Assembly (NCBI RefSeq): GCF_003367175.1
Contig: NZ_QRGA01000016.1
Span: forward strand, 62,001 to 126,000
Direction of reading: 5' to 3'
DNA: 64,000 bases
DNA from: Trinickia dinghuensis
Lineage (GTDB): Bacteria; Pseudomonadota; Gammaproteobacteria; Burkholderiales; Burkholderiaceae
Shown one piece after another: positions 1 through 8,170 of this stretch (its first letter is position 1; each line of letters opens with the position of its first letter). The notes beneath the pieces were generated by a model. The model saw only the letters and a program-made list of their open reading frames with translations. It searched no databases and was not told the origin of the DNA. A program made the translations under genes and the position numbers.

Positions 1-232
1 GGATGAACAACGCGTGCAGGCCCGAGGCCGCATGGGCGTCGAGATTGTCCGACCATACGCGCATCGTCGCGCTGCTCGCGATGCTGCCGCCCGTGCTCGA
101 AACGACGGCAAGGGCATACGGTTCCCCGGGTCCGCCTTCGAGGTCGTCGGCGAGCCGGAACACTTCCGCGATGGAACTCGCTTCGACGAGCGAAAATCCG
201 TCGAAGATGAGGATAGCGATGCGCTTGGCCAT
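1..232 (-). CDS. GlxA-type transcriptional regulator, N-terminal fragment
   Basis: Only the first 77 or so codons lie in the window; the gene runs off the left edge. The visible residues form the first half of a DJ-1/PfpI-like amidotransferase fold (MAKRIAILIFDGFSLVEASS, then a VVSSTGG-type strand and MRVWSDNLDA). They match the start of the regulator at 5584-6612 almost motif for motif, so the missing part is probably the rest of this domain plus an AraC-type helix-turn-helix. The start is the ATG whose complement ends at base 232; no good Shine-Dalgarno precedes it and a further upstream GTG is possible. It lies 154 bases downstream of, and in the same direction as, the two glycosidase genes. 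Family call is firm; function is inference. Confidence 0.7.
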   Translation of the reverse strand, partial: MAKRIAILIFDGFSLVEASSIAEVFRLADDLEGGPGEPYALAVVSSTGGSIASSATMRVWSDNLDAHAASGLHALFI

Positions 233-386
233 GGGCGGGCAGGCGAGACGGGCCGCGCGCACGCGCGTCACGCGGCGCGAGTCCAATGCGTCGCATGGTA
301 TGCGCGAGCGGCGCGCGCACTGCAAGCGAGTCGGAAAAACGCGAGATGTTGGCAGATCGCTTCGATAAGATCGTTCATTTGATATT

Positions 387-2399
387 TCATTTGCCGAGCG
401 AGCCCGCCGGCGCGGTGACGTTCGCCTTAGCCGCCGATGCGTTCGTCGAAACCACGTAAATCGGCGACTCGCTCAAAGCGAGCGCGACACGGCCGTCGCG
501 GTAAGGCAGCTCGGCGGCGTTGCCCATCGCATCGAACACAGTGACACGTCCGGTCGTTCCCTTTGCATCGACTTGCAGCGTGTAAGGGACGCTGTAGGTT
601 TCGCTGAAGCCCGAGGTCGCGTTCCAGTGCCCGTTGTCGTGCGTCCAGAGGGCCGTCACGATCTTGCCGCCGGTAAGCCGCTGGAACGCGTAGCCGTAGA
701 TCCCGGCGGGCACGTGGTCGAGGTGGCCGAGCGTCTTTGTCCCGTCGATGATCCGCGTCATCGCGCAGACAACCATCGCGGCCGGCTTCGGACTGATGTC
801 GCTTGCCCCGTAGGCGCCGTTCGCATGCTCGAGATCGAAGAACAGGCCGTATCCGGGCGGCGACTCGGGTATATCGGATGAATAGAAGACGTAGGTCATG
901 TCGGCGCCTTCGCCGAGCAGGATCAGATGCGTGCGCGCGACGACGGCGCCTTGCGCGAACAGCACGTTTTGCGTCGGGAAATCCGTGCCGTATTGGGTGC
1001 CGATGTCATAGCTGATCCCCGTTTCGGTGGCGAACAGCTTCGCGCCGGGCTTCAGAAGATGCGTCATCAACGTGCGCAGCGCGCGCATCGAAGCAGGCAG
1101 CGCGTTCGCGGCCTTGGCCGGATCGGGATCGGTTGCAAGCCGTTCCGGCGGATGCGAGGGCGAGGTGCCCACGTCGTAGTAGCCGTGAATCGTCAGGCCG
1201 TCGAGGTAGCGGCCGATGCCGAGCGGGGCGAGGCGCTCGAGCCAACGCACGTTCTCGCGAACCGATGCAATGGTCGGACCCATGACGACCGCATGCGGAT
1301 CCGTTGCATGAATCGCCTCGTAGGTCGCGCGGTACAGATCGACGAAATGCGCGTCGGAGTCGCGCCAGGGCAGGCCGCCGTCGTAGTCGGGCTCCCAGGT
1401 GACTTGGTAGTAGTTATGCGATTGGTCGGGAAAATAGGCCGCGCGAATGCGAGCCGAATCGGTGCCGACGCGGCTCAGGTAGCTGCGGTAGGCCGTGTCC
1501 GATACGGGGGCGTAGCTGTGGGTCGCCGAGCCGGTCGGACTGGCCCATCCGGGAATGCCGTCGAGTTGGATCAGCCGCATGATGTCGCCCGGTTTGAAAT
1601 AGGGCGCCAGCGTCGAGAGACTCGGCTTGAAGGTGTCGGGATGACCGGGCTCCTCGATGTACCAATTGCGCGTGTCGTTGGCCCACGACAGTCCGAGCAC
1701 GCGATAGAGCGGACGATAGCCGTCGCCGTCGCAGCATCGCTGGCCGGCGCGCAGATAGTTCGCGCCCTGCCCCCCGAAGCGATGCTGATCCTCGTGAGCA
1801 TACGAAACCGGCGGCAGCACGTTCGATACGTCGGGCAGTACGCCGAACGTCGCGATGCCGCTTGGACGCGTGCCGCGCCGCGGCAGCCGTTCGCCGCCGT
1901 GAACGAGCGAGGCGAGCAGGGCGAAGTAGCCTGCGCGCGACGACGTGCAGCGCAGCGAGAAACGCTGCGCGCCAGCGCCGACGTTCACGCGTCCCGCGGC
2001 GCGAACGACGTTCCAGGCATCGCGTATCTGCCATTCGACGACGTCCGCTTTCGGGCTATCGGTCGCGAGGGTCGCCGTGATTGGCGCGCCGAGCGCGAAC
2101 AGCCGCGTGCCGTCTTCGCTCGGCGTGTCGGCGACGATCCTGTCGTCGAGCACGGGTGCTTGCGGATCGGACGAATCCGCCGCCGTTGCGGGGAGGGCCG
2201 CGCAGTTCAATGTTCCTTGGGTGGGCAGTGCGCCGGCGAGTGCGGAGGAGGCGGATGCGTCCGGCGACGCCGGGTCGGCGGTTGTCGTGTCGGAGCCGGC
2301 GCGTCCGCAGGCGGCGAGCGAGACGCATAGAAGCGGGATGGCGCCGAGGATCAGCCATAGGCGGCCGCGGCGCGCGCTATCGTTTGGCTCGCTCGGCAT
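387..2399 (-). CDS. Lipoprotein with glycoside hydrolase-like (clan A type) domain, copy 1
   Basis: A predicted secreted lipoprotein of 670 residues. From the ATG at 2399 the protein has a basic N-terminus, a hydrophobic stretch and a lipobox (SLAAC, Cys31), so it should be lipid-anchored after export. A longer reading to 2480 would push the signal peptide inward and is less likely. A beta-rich domain follows, then a segment with features of a TIM-barrel glycosidase: TWEPD (Glu336, candidate acid/base), TIHGYYD, and LFATETG (Glu459, candidate nucleophile), then a C-terminal beta-sandwich-like region. These resemble GH39/GH5-type clan A enzymes, but the exact family and substrate are unknown. 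It is a close paralogue of the next gene (2628-4667). Location beside an exopolysaccharide locus suggests action on that polymer (inference). Confidence 0.75.
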   Translation of the reverse strand: MPSEPNDSARRGRLWLILGAIPLLCVSLAACGRAGSDTTTADPASPDASASSALAGALPTQGTLNCAALPATAADSSDPQAPVLDDRIVADTPSEDGTRLFALGAPITATLATDSPKADVVEWQIRDAWNVVRAAGRVNVGAGAQRFSLRCTSSRAGYFALLASLVHGGERLPRRGTRPSGIATFGVLPDVSNVLPPVSYAHEDQHRFGGQGANYLRAGQRCCDGDGYRPLYRVLGLSWANDTRNWYIEEPGHPDTFKPSLSTLAPYFKPGDIMRLIQLDGIPGWASPTGSATHSYAPVSDTAYRSYLSRVGTDSARIRAAYFPDQSHNYYQVTWEPDYDGGLPWRDSDAHFVDLYRATYEAIHATDPHAVVMGPTIASVRENVRWLERLAPLGIGRYLDGLTIHGYYDVGTSPSHPPERLATDPDPAKAANALPASMRALRTLMTHLLKPGAKLFATETGISYDIGTQYGTDFPTQNVLFAQGAVVARTHLILLGEGADMTYVFYSSDIPESPPGYGLFFDLEHANGAYGASDISPKPAAMVVCAMTRIIDGTKTLGHLDHVPAGIYGYAFQRLTGGKIVTALWTHDNGHWNATSGFSETYSVPYTLQVDAKGTTGRVTVFDAMGNAAELPYRDGRVALALSESPIYVVSTNASAAKANVTAPAGSLGK

Positions 2400-2555
2400 G
2401 CTTCGACCGCGCGCGGCCGGCATCGCGGGGTCGAGGCCGCATTCGTTCCGTGCGCGAACGGCGGGGGCGGAGACAGGCATGAGTCGACTCGGGCCGATGG
2501 ACGACCCCCGACTGCATCACGCCACGCGAGTCACGTCCGTGGCCGAGCGAACGAA

Positions 2556-2622
2556 GCGCGACGAAACCGGACGAGACGGGACCGACTGCGGGACGGACTG
2601 CACGGGCGGTTTCGTTCCGCGC
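2556..2622 (-). terminator. Long imperfect inverted repeat between the two glycosidase genes
   Basis: The arms GCGCGACGAAACCG (2556-2569) and CGGTTTCGTTCCGCGC (2607-2622) are complementary except for a two-base bulge and would form a stem of about 14 pairs. It begins five bases after the stop codon of the upstream glycosidase gene, read on the minus strand. No T-tract follows, so it could be a factor-dependent terminator, an attenuator, or a stabilising 3' hairpin. Confidence 0.4.
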
Positions 2623-2627
2623 TACCG

Positions 2628-4667
2628 TCACTGGCCGACGTACCCCGCCGGCACCGTGACGTTCGCCTTCATCGCGGACGCGTTCGTCGAGACGACGTAG
2701 ATCGGCGATTCGCTCAGCGTGAGCGCGACCTGGCCGTTGCGGTAGGGCAGCGTCGCGGCGTTGCCCATCGCATCGAGCACCGTCACTTGCCCCGAAGTTC
2801 CCTGCGCATCGACCTGCAGCGTGTAGGGCACGCTGTAGGTCGCGCTGAAGCCCGAGGCCGCGTTCCAGTGCGCATTGTCGTGCGTCCACAGCGCGGTCAC
2901 GACCTTGCCGCCGTTCAGCTTCTGAAACGCGTAGCCGTAGATGCCGGCGGGCACGCCGTTCAGATAGCCGAGCGTCGTCGTGCCGTCGACGATGCGCGTC
3001 ATGGCGGCCACTTCCATCGCGGCCGGCTTGGGGCTGATGTTGCTCGCGCCGTAGGTGCCGTTCGGATCGTTCAGATCGAAGAACATGCCGTAGCCGGGCG
3101 GCGAATCGGGCGTGTCAGACGAATAGAAGAGGTAGCTCATGTCGGCGCCTTCGCCGAGCAGGATCAGCTGCGTGCGCGCGACGACGGCACCGTGCGCGAA
3201 CAACACGTTCGGCGTCGGATAGTTGGGGCCGTAGGACGTGCCCGCGTCGTAGCTGATCCCGGTTTCAGTGGCGAACAGCTTCGCTCCGGGTTTGAGCATG
3301 CTCGTCATCGTTGCGCGCAGTTCGCGCATCGAAGCGGGCAGCGCGTTCGCGGCCGTGGCCGGATCGGGATCGGTTGCAAGCCGTTCCGGCGGATGCGACG
3401 GCGAGGTGCCCGCGTCGTAGTAGCCGTGAATCGTCAGACCGTCGAGATACTGGGCGATCCCGAGCGGGGCGAGCCGCTTGAGCCAAGCGGTGTTCGAACG
3501 CACCATCGAAGCGGTGACGCCCATCACGACGCCGTTCGGATCGGTCGAATGCAGTCCGTTGTAAGCGGCCTGATACATGGCGACGAAATTCGCGTCGGTA
3601 TCGACCCATTGGGTGGGGCCGCCGCCGTCCGGCTCCCAGGTGATCTGATAGTAGTTGTGCGCTTGATTCGGAAAGTAGGCCGCGCGAATCTGCGCCGAAT
3701 CGGTGCCCACGCGGCTCGCGTAGTTTTGAAAGGCGGCTTCCGAGGCCGGGGCGCGCCCTTCCGTTTGCGCGCCCGTGGGGCTGGCCCAGCCCGGGATGCC
3801 GTCGAGCTGGATGAGCCGCATGATGTCGCCCTGCTTGAAGTAGGGCGCGAGCGTGTTCGTGCCGGGCACGAACGTGTTCGGCCCGTTCGGCTCCTCGACG
3901 TACCAGTTGCGCGTATCGTTGGCCCACGACAAGCCCAGATCGGTATCGAGCGGACGATAGCCGTCGCCGCTGCAGCAAGTTTGGCCCGGCTCCAGATAAT
4001 CGGTGCCCTGGCCGCCGAAGCGGTGCTGGTCTTCGTGCGCGTAGGCCACGGCCGGCAAGATGGCGGACACGTCGGGACGCACGCCGAACGTCGCGATGCC
4101 GCTCGGACGCGTGCCGAGCGAGGCCAGCGAAGTGCCTGCCTGCGCGAGCGAGGCCGATACCGAGAAGTAGCCGGCCAGCGTCGACGAGCAGCTGAGCGTC
4201 ACCGTCTGCGCGCCCGCGTTCACCGGAAAGTGCCCGCTTGCGCGCACGACGTTCCAATCGTCGAGCACCTGCCACGACACCGTATCGCTCTTCGTGGCGC
4301 GCGTCGTGATGGCGAGCGCGAATGTGCTCTTCAGCGTGAACGTGCGCGTGCCGTCGCTGCCCGGCGTATCGGCGGCGATCGTCGCGCCCGTGCCGGCGGC
4401 GCTCGCGGGCGCGGACGGCTGGCCGCACGTCAATGCCTGACCGCCCGCCGCGACGATCGGTGCGACCGCGGCGGAAGCCCCCGGTGTCGCCGCGCTTTGC
4501 GTGCTGGGCGTGCCGCCGGCCGCGGCGCTCGAGGTGCTGCCGCTTCCCGTGCCGGTGCCTGAACCGCTGCCGCCTCCGCCGCAAGCGGTCAGGAGCGAAA
4601 GGGTAGCGACGGCTGCGCAGCGATGCAGGTACGCACGGCGCGCATGAGGGGAGAGGTTGCGTGTCAT
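2628..4667 (-). CDS. Lipoprotein with glycoside hydrolase-like (clan A type) domain, copy 2
   Basis: A paralogue of the gene at 387-2399, colinear over nearly its whole length. The ATG at 4667 gives a short basic head, a hydrophobic segment and a lipobox (LLTAC, Cys29). After the Cys comes a Gly/Ser/Thr-rich linker of about 35 residues that copy 1 lacks, probably a flexible tether to the membrane. The same candidate catalytic glutamates are present (TWEPD, Glu345; FATETG, Glu468), with the same WANDTRNWY, RLIQLDGIPGWASPTG and TIHGYYD blocks. Conservation of both acids in both copies argues that both are active enzymes. Same-strand order suggests co-transcription with copy 1, though a hairpin lies between. 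Substrate unknown; a role in trimming or releasing the neighbouring exopolysaccharide is inference. Confidence 0.75.
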   Translation of the reverse strand: MTRNLSPHARRAYLHRCAAVATLSLLTACGGGGSGSGTGTGSGSTSSAAAGGTPSTQSAATPGASAAVAPIVAAGGQALTCGQPSAPASAAGTGATIAADTPGSDGTRTFTLKSTFALAITTRATKSDTVSWQVLDDWNVVRASGHFPVNAGAQTVTLSCSSTLAGYFSVSASLAQAGTSLASLGTRPSGIATFGVRPDVSAILPAVAYAHEDQHRFGGQGTDYLEPGQTCCSGDGYRPLDTDLGLSWANDTRNWYVEEPNGPNTFVPGTNTLAPYFKQGDIMRLIQLDGIPGWASPTGAQTEGRAPASEAAFQNYASRVGTDSAQIRAAYFPNQAHNYYQITWEPDGGGPTQWVDTDANFVAMYQAAYNGLHSTDPNGVVMGVTASMVRSNTAWLKRLAPLGIAQYLDGLTIHGYYDAGTSPSHPPERLATDPDPATAANALPASMRELRATMTSMLKPGAKLFATETGISYDAGTSYGPNYPTPNVLFAHGAVVARTQLILLGEGADMSYLFYSSDTPDSPPGYGMFFDLNDPNGTYGASNISPKPAAMEVAAMTRIVDGTTTLGYLNGVPAGIYGYAFQKLNGGKVVTALWTHDNAHWNAASGFSATYSVPYTLQVDAQGTSGQVTVLDAMGNAATLPYRNGQVALTLSESPIYVVSTNASAMKANVTVPAGYVGQ

Positions 4668-5583
4668 CGATCGTGTCGTAGTGGGGCGTCGGCGTCGGCC
4701 TGGTCTGATGAAACCAAGCTTCACACGAATCGCAAGGCGGGAGCAGCGAGACTACAAGTTTTGCGGCGGATTGAGGAGCGTTCGATCTAGTCGATTTGCG
4801 CATCGCGTGCTGGCGGATTTTTACGCGTGGCGGGCAGTGTTCGCACCCTGCATACGTTGCGTGATTCGATATCGGCCGACGAATGAAAACGATCGCGTGC
4901 GCGACGGACCGTTCCCGAATGGCCATCGGATGGAAAATGAAAATGCGTTGCTTTAAAAAATAGATCCTGAATTGTTTAATTCGATGGATGGAAAACGAAT
5001 CGAGAATGAAACATCGCGTGTAATTATTTCGGCAAGATGTCGTCGAGCGAAATGAAGAAAACGCGGGCGCACGGCCGCTTCGATCCGCCAAATCCCCGTC
5101 ATTATCTGTCCGCCAATGTGGTCTCAACAACACACCGAGGACAGTGCAGCCTTTATCGTTTCTTTCGTGCGTCGGCGCGTACGCCATGGCCTCCGGGCCA
5201 CGGCGGAACTCGTGCGGACCATGGGCGCGCGCACCGCTCCGCGCAGATCGCCCGATCGGCTCGTTCGAAGCCGACTTCTTCAAGCATCACCTTGTCCGCA
5301 TAAGACGAATCGGGGAGTTAGAGCGTCGAGCACGCGTTGCATCCGGCATGCATTTTGCCGGCGCGGCTTGGCGCTTTTCGGCTAAATACCGGGTGAAAGA
5401 GACGGCTTTCGTATCGATTTGTCCGATTTGCCTAGGCATGGGCGACGGGCCGTGAACATCGGCTAAATCATTCGGCCGTTTAGGTCGGATTCAATCCGAC
5501 AAGATGTCGCCGAATTACGTCACGGTATCCGCAACGCGTATCGGCACTGCCTACGATGCACTGCACGCGAGAGGATCCGCGCC
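4668..5583. other. Divergent intergenic region between glycosidase and exopolysaccharide regulator genes
   Basis: No convincing gene is seen in these 916 bases; the short open frames lack ribosome sites and family features. The stretch around 4880-5040 is clearly more AT-rich than its surroundings and includes a small inverted repeat GAATT-GTTT-AATTC at 4969-4982. It probably holds the promoters of both divergent units. A 17-base palindrome near its right end is listed separately. Confidence 0.6.
5484..5500. promoter_or_regulatory. 17-base perfect palindrome, candidate operator upstream of the GlxA-type regulator
   Basis: GTCGGATT-C-AATCCGAC is a perfect inverted repeat centred at 5492, about 84 bases before the regulator start at 5584. 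The size and position suit a dimeric regulator's operator, possibly for autoregulation or for control of the exopolysaccharide operon. Which protein binds is not known. Confidence 0.4.
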
Positions 5584-6612
5584 ATGCCGGCGATGATTCG
5601 TGAGGGAAATGTCATGCCTTACGCGAGTACCGAACCCGCACTCATGGGATGGTGGCGCGCCAGCGCGGAAAATGCGCCGAGCGCGACGCGGCGCATCGCG
5701 ATCGTGCTGTTCGACAGCTTTTCGCTGCTCGGCGCAGGTCTGGTCGCCGAGGTCTTCCATGCCGCCAACGAGCTTGCCTCGACGCTCGCTCATCGTACCC
5801 AAGCCTACGACATCTCGTTCCTGTCGGCCGAGGGCGGCAACGTGCGTTGCGCGTCGTCGGTGCGGGTCTGGACCGACGGTCTCGACGCCCGCCACTACAC
5901 CGGCTTCGACGCGCTGTTCATCGCCGGCGGCAAGGGTGCGCGCGCGGCCGCGAGCGACGAGCGGCTGATCGGCTGGCTGCGCCGCGTTCAAACGAAGACG
6001 GCCAACATCCGCTCGATCGGCGAGGGCAGCTTGCTGCTCGACGCGGCCGGCATCGGCGGCATCGACAAGGTTTACCACTTCGGCTCCTATCTGCGTCAGT
6101 CGAATCAAGAAGACGAATCGATCGATGCCGACGAGCGGCTCGAGCCGATGAAGGGTGCGCTCTCGATGGTCAAGCGCGACCTCGGCCTCGACGTCGCGCG
6201 CGGTGTCGCCGAACGGCTGATGCCGGGATCGAGCGCGCGCTTCGTGCCGCTGCTCGGCGACGGATGCTCGGCCAGCCCCGGCGACAAGATTCGCGCGGCG
6301 GCGCGCTGGCTGCAGGACAACTGCGAGCGGCCGATCTCGATTGCCGACGCGGCGCAGGTGGCCGCGATGAGCGAACGCAATTTCCTGCGCCGGTTCAAGC
6401 TCGAACTCGGGATGACGCCATCGGACTACCTGCTGCAGGCGCGTCTGGCCATCACCTGCAGCCTGCTGATCGATTCGGAGCTGCCCGTCGACAAGATCGC
6501 GCGCCGCAGCGGCATGGGCAACGGCGACCGCCTCGCGAAAATCTTTCGCAAACGGATGATGATTTCGCCGACCGAGTTCCGGATGCAAAGCCGCCGCGGG
6601 ACCGGCGGCTAA
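5584..6612 (+). CDS. GlxA-family transcriptional regulator (DJ-1/PfpI domain plus AraC-type HTH)
   Basis: A 342-residue cytoplasmic DNA-binding protein. Residues about 37-200 form a DJ-1/PfpI-like domain (RRIAIVLFDSFSLLGAGL, then FDALFIAGGKG). Residues about 235-335 are an AraC/XylS helix-turn-helix pair (SIADAAQVAAMSERNFLRRF, then DKIARRSGMGNGDRLAKIFRKR and SPTEFR). The nucleophile-elbow Cys of true peptidases is not seen (SIGEGS instead), so the first domain is probably sensory. The ATG at 5584 follows GAGAGGA at good spacing; the ATG at 5614 follows GAGGGA and is equally plausible. It ends 15 bases before manC and in the same direction, so it probably controls the exopolysaccharide genes and may be co-transcribed with them. 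Confidence 0.85.
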   Translation: MPAMIREGNVMPYASTEPALMGWWRASAENAPSATRRIAIVLFDSFSLLGAGLVAEVFHAANELASTLAHRTQAYDISFLSAEGGNVRCASSVRVWTDGLDARHYTGFDALFIAGGKGARAAASDERLIGWLRRVQTKTANIRSIGEGSLLLDAAGIGGIDKVYHFGSYLRQSNQEDESIDADERLEPMKGALSMVKRDLGLDVARGVAERLMPGSSARFVPLLGDGCSASPGDKIRAAARWLQDNCERPISIADAAQVAAMSERNFLRRFKLELGMTPSDYLLQARLAITCSLLIDSELPVDKIARRSGMGNGDRLAKIFRKRMMISPTEFRMQSRRGTGG

Positions 6613-6627
6613 GCGGGGGGCAGCGGC

Positions 6628-8133
6628 ATGAAGTTCGATCTTCGCGATCCGGCTTGCCAGCCGTGCCGGCGTTTGGTTCCCGTCGTCCTCGCGGGCGGTT
6701 CGGGCACGCGCTTATGGCCGATGTCGCGCGAGCACTACCCGAAGCAGCTGATCGACGTGATCGGCTCCGATTCGCTGCTGCAAGCGACCGTGCGCCGCAT
6801 GGACGGCTTCCCCGATGACTGGGAGGTGGCCGATGCGCCGCTCGTCGTCTGCGGCGACGAGCACGGCTTCATCATCGACGAGCAACTGCGCGCGAGCGGC
6901 GTGACGCCGCATCTGATCGTCGAGCCCGCGCGCCGCGATACCGCGCCCGCGTTGACGCTTGCGGCGGCGTTCACCTGCGGGCCAGAGAAGAATAACGATG
7001 CGATCCTCGTCGTGATGCCGGCCGATCATGCGATCGCCGACGTGAAGGCACTGCAGCGCGCCGTCGAGCTGGCCGCGCGGCATGCGCAGCGCGGCGAGAT
7101 CGCGACGCTGGGCGTACCGCCGACGCGTCCCGATACAGGCTTCGGCTATGTGCGCGTCGGCGAGCCGCTCGGCGACGGCGCTCACCTGATCGAGCGCTTC
7201 GTCGAAAAGCCCCCCGCGGAATTGGCCGCGCAGTACGTCGCGAACGGCGCCTACTGGTGGAACAGCGGCATCTTCGTCATGCGCGCCTCGACTTGGCTCG
7301 ACGCCTTGCGGCGTATTCGGCCCGAGATGCACGCGGCCTGTCTCGCCGCGGTGGCCGAAGGCGCGATGCACGGGACGCGTTTCGATCCCGCCGCCAAAGA
7401 ATTCGCGCGTGCGCCGGCCGATTCGATCGACTACGCGGTGATGGAGCGCATGGGCGGTCCCGACGCACCGTGCACGGGCGTCGTCGTGCCGCTCGATGCG
7501 GGCTGGTCCGACCTCGGTTCGTGGGACGCCGTATGGGATGCCTTGAACAAGGACGCCGACGGCAACGTCGCGAGAGGCCGCGTGGTGCTGGATGGGGCGA
7601 TGTCCACCTTCGTGCATGCCGAGACGCGTCTCGTCGCCTGCGTCGGCACCACGAACGTCGTCGTCGTCGAGACGCCCGATGCCGTGCTCGTGGCCGACCG
7701 CTCGAACGTCCAGCGCATCAAGGGGCTCGTCGCGCGGATCAAGGCCGAGCACGCGCCCGAGGCCGAGACGCATCGCAAGGTGCGGCGCCCGTGGGGCTTT
7801 TACGACTCGATCGATCACGGCGACCGTTTTCAGGTCAAGCGCATCGTGGTCGCGCCGGGGGCGCGCTTGTCGCTGCAGATGCATCACCACCGGGCCGAGC
7901 ACTGGGTCGTCGTGCGCGGCACCGCGCTCGTCACGCGCGGCGACGAAGAGTTTTTGCTGAGCGAGAACCAATCGACGTTTATTCCGCTCGGCGTGCGGCA
8001 TCGGCTCGGCAATCCGGGCAAGGTCCCGCTCGAAATCATCGAAGTGCAGTCGGGCGCCTATCTAGGCGAGGACGACATCGTGCGCTTCGAGGACAACTAC
8101 GGCCGCTGTGCGAGTGATCGGGCCGCCCCGTGA
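6628..8133 (+). CDS. manC: Mannose-1-phosphate guanylyltransferase / mannose-6-phosphate isomerase
   Basis: A bifunctional cytoplasmic enzyme of 501 residues. It converts fructose-6-P to mannose-6-P and makes GDP-mannose from mannose-1-P and GTP. The nucleotidyltransferase signature LAGGSGTRLWPMSREHYPKQ sits at residues 21-40 and FVEKP near 191-195. The C-terminal cupin-type isomerase domain carries QMHHHRAEHW near 417-426. Length is slightly above the usual 470-490. The ATG follows a G-rich ribosome site (GGGGGG about 8 bases upstream). It supplies GDP-mannose to the gmd and fcl products downstream, and is the first biosynthetic gene of the locus, as bceA is in cepacian clusters. Confidence 0.95.
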   Translation: MKFDLRDPACQPCRRLVPVVLAGGSGTRLWPMSREHYPKQLIDVIGSDSLLQATVRRMDGFPDDWEVADAPLVVCGDEHGFIIDEQLRASGVTPHLIVEPARRDTAPALTLAAAFTCGPEKNNDAILVVMPADHAIADVKALQRAVELAARHAQRGEIATLGVPPTRPDTGFGYVRVGEPLGDGAHLIERFVEKPPAELAAQYVANGAYWWNSGIFVMRASTWLDALRRIRPEMHAACLAAVAEGAMHGTRFDPAAKEFARAPADSIDYAVMERMGGPDAPCTGVVVPLDAGWSDLGSWDAVWDALNKDADGNVARGRVVLDGAMSTFVHAETRLVACVGTTNVVVVETPDAVLVADRSNVQRIKGLVARIKAEHAPEAETHRKVRRPWGFYDSIDHGDRFQVKRIVVAPGARLSLQMHHHRAEHWVVVRGTALVTRGDEEFLLSENQSTFIPLGVRHRLGNPGKVPLEIIEVQSGAYLGEDDIVRFEDNYGRCASDRAAP

Positions 8134-8170
8134 AGGGCGAGGCGGGTCCGGTTCGTTGCGGAGAGAGCAG

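Noticed and set aside
2399..2480. Longer start for the first glycosidase gene
   Set aside because: It would put about 27 residues before the signal peptide, and no ribosome site supports it.
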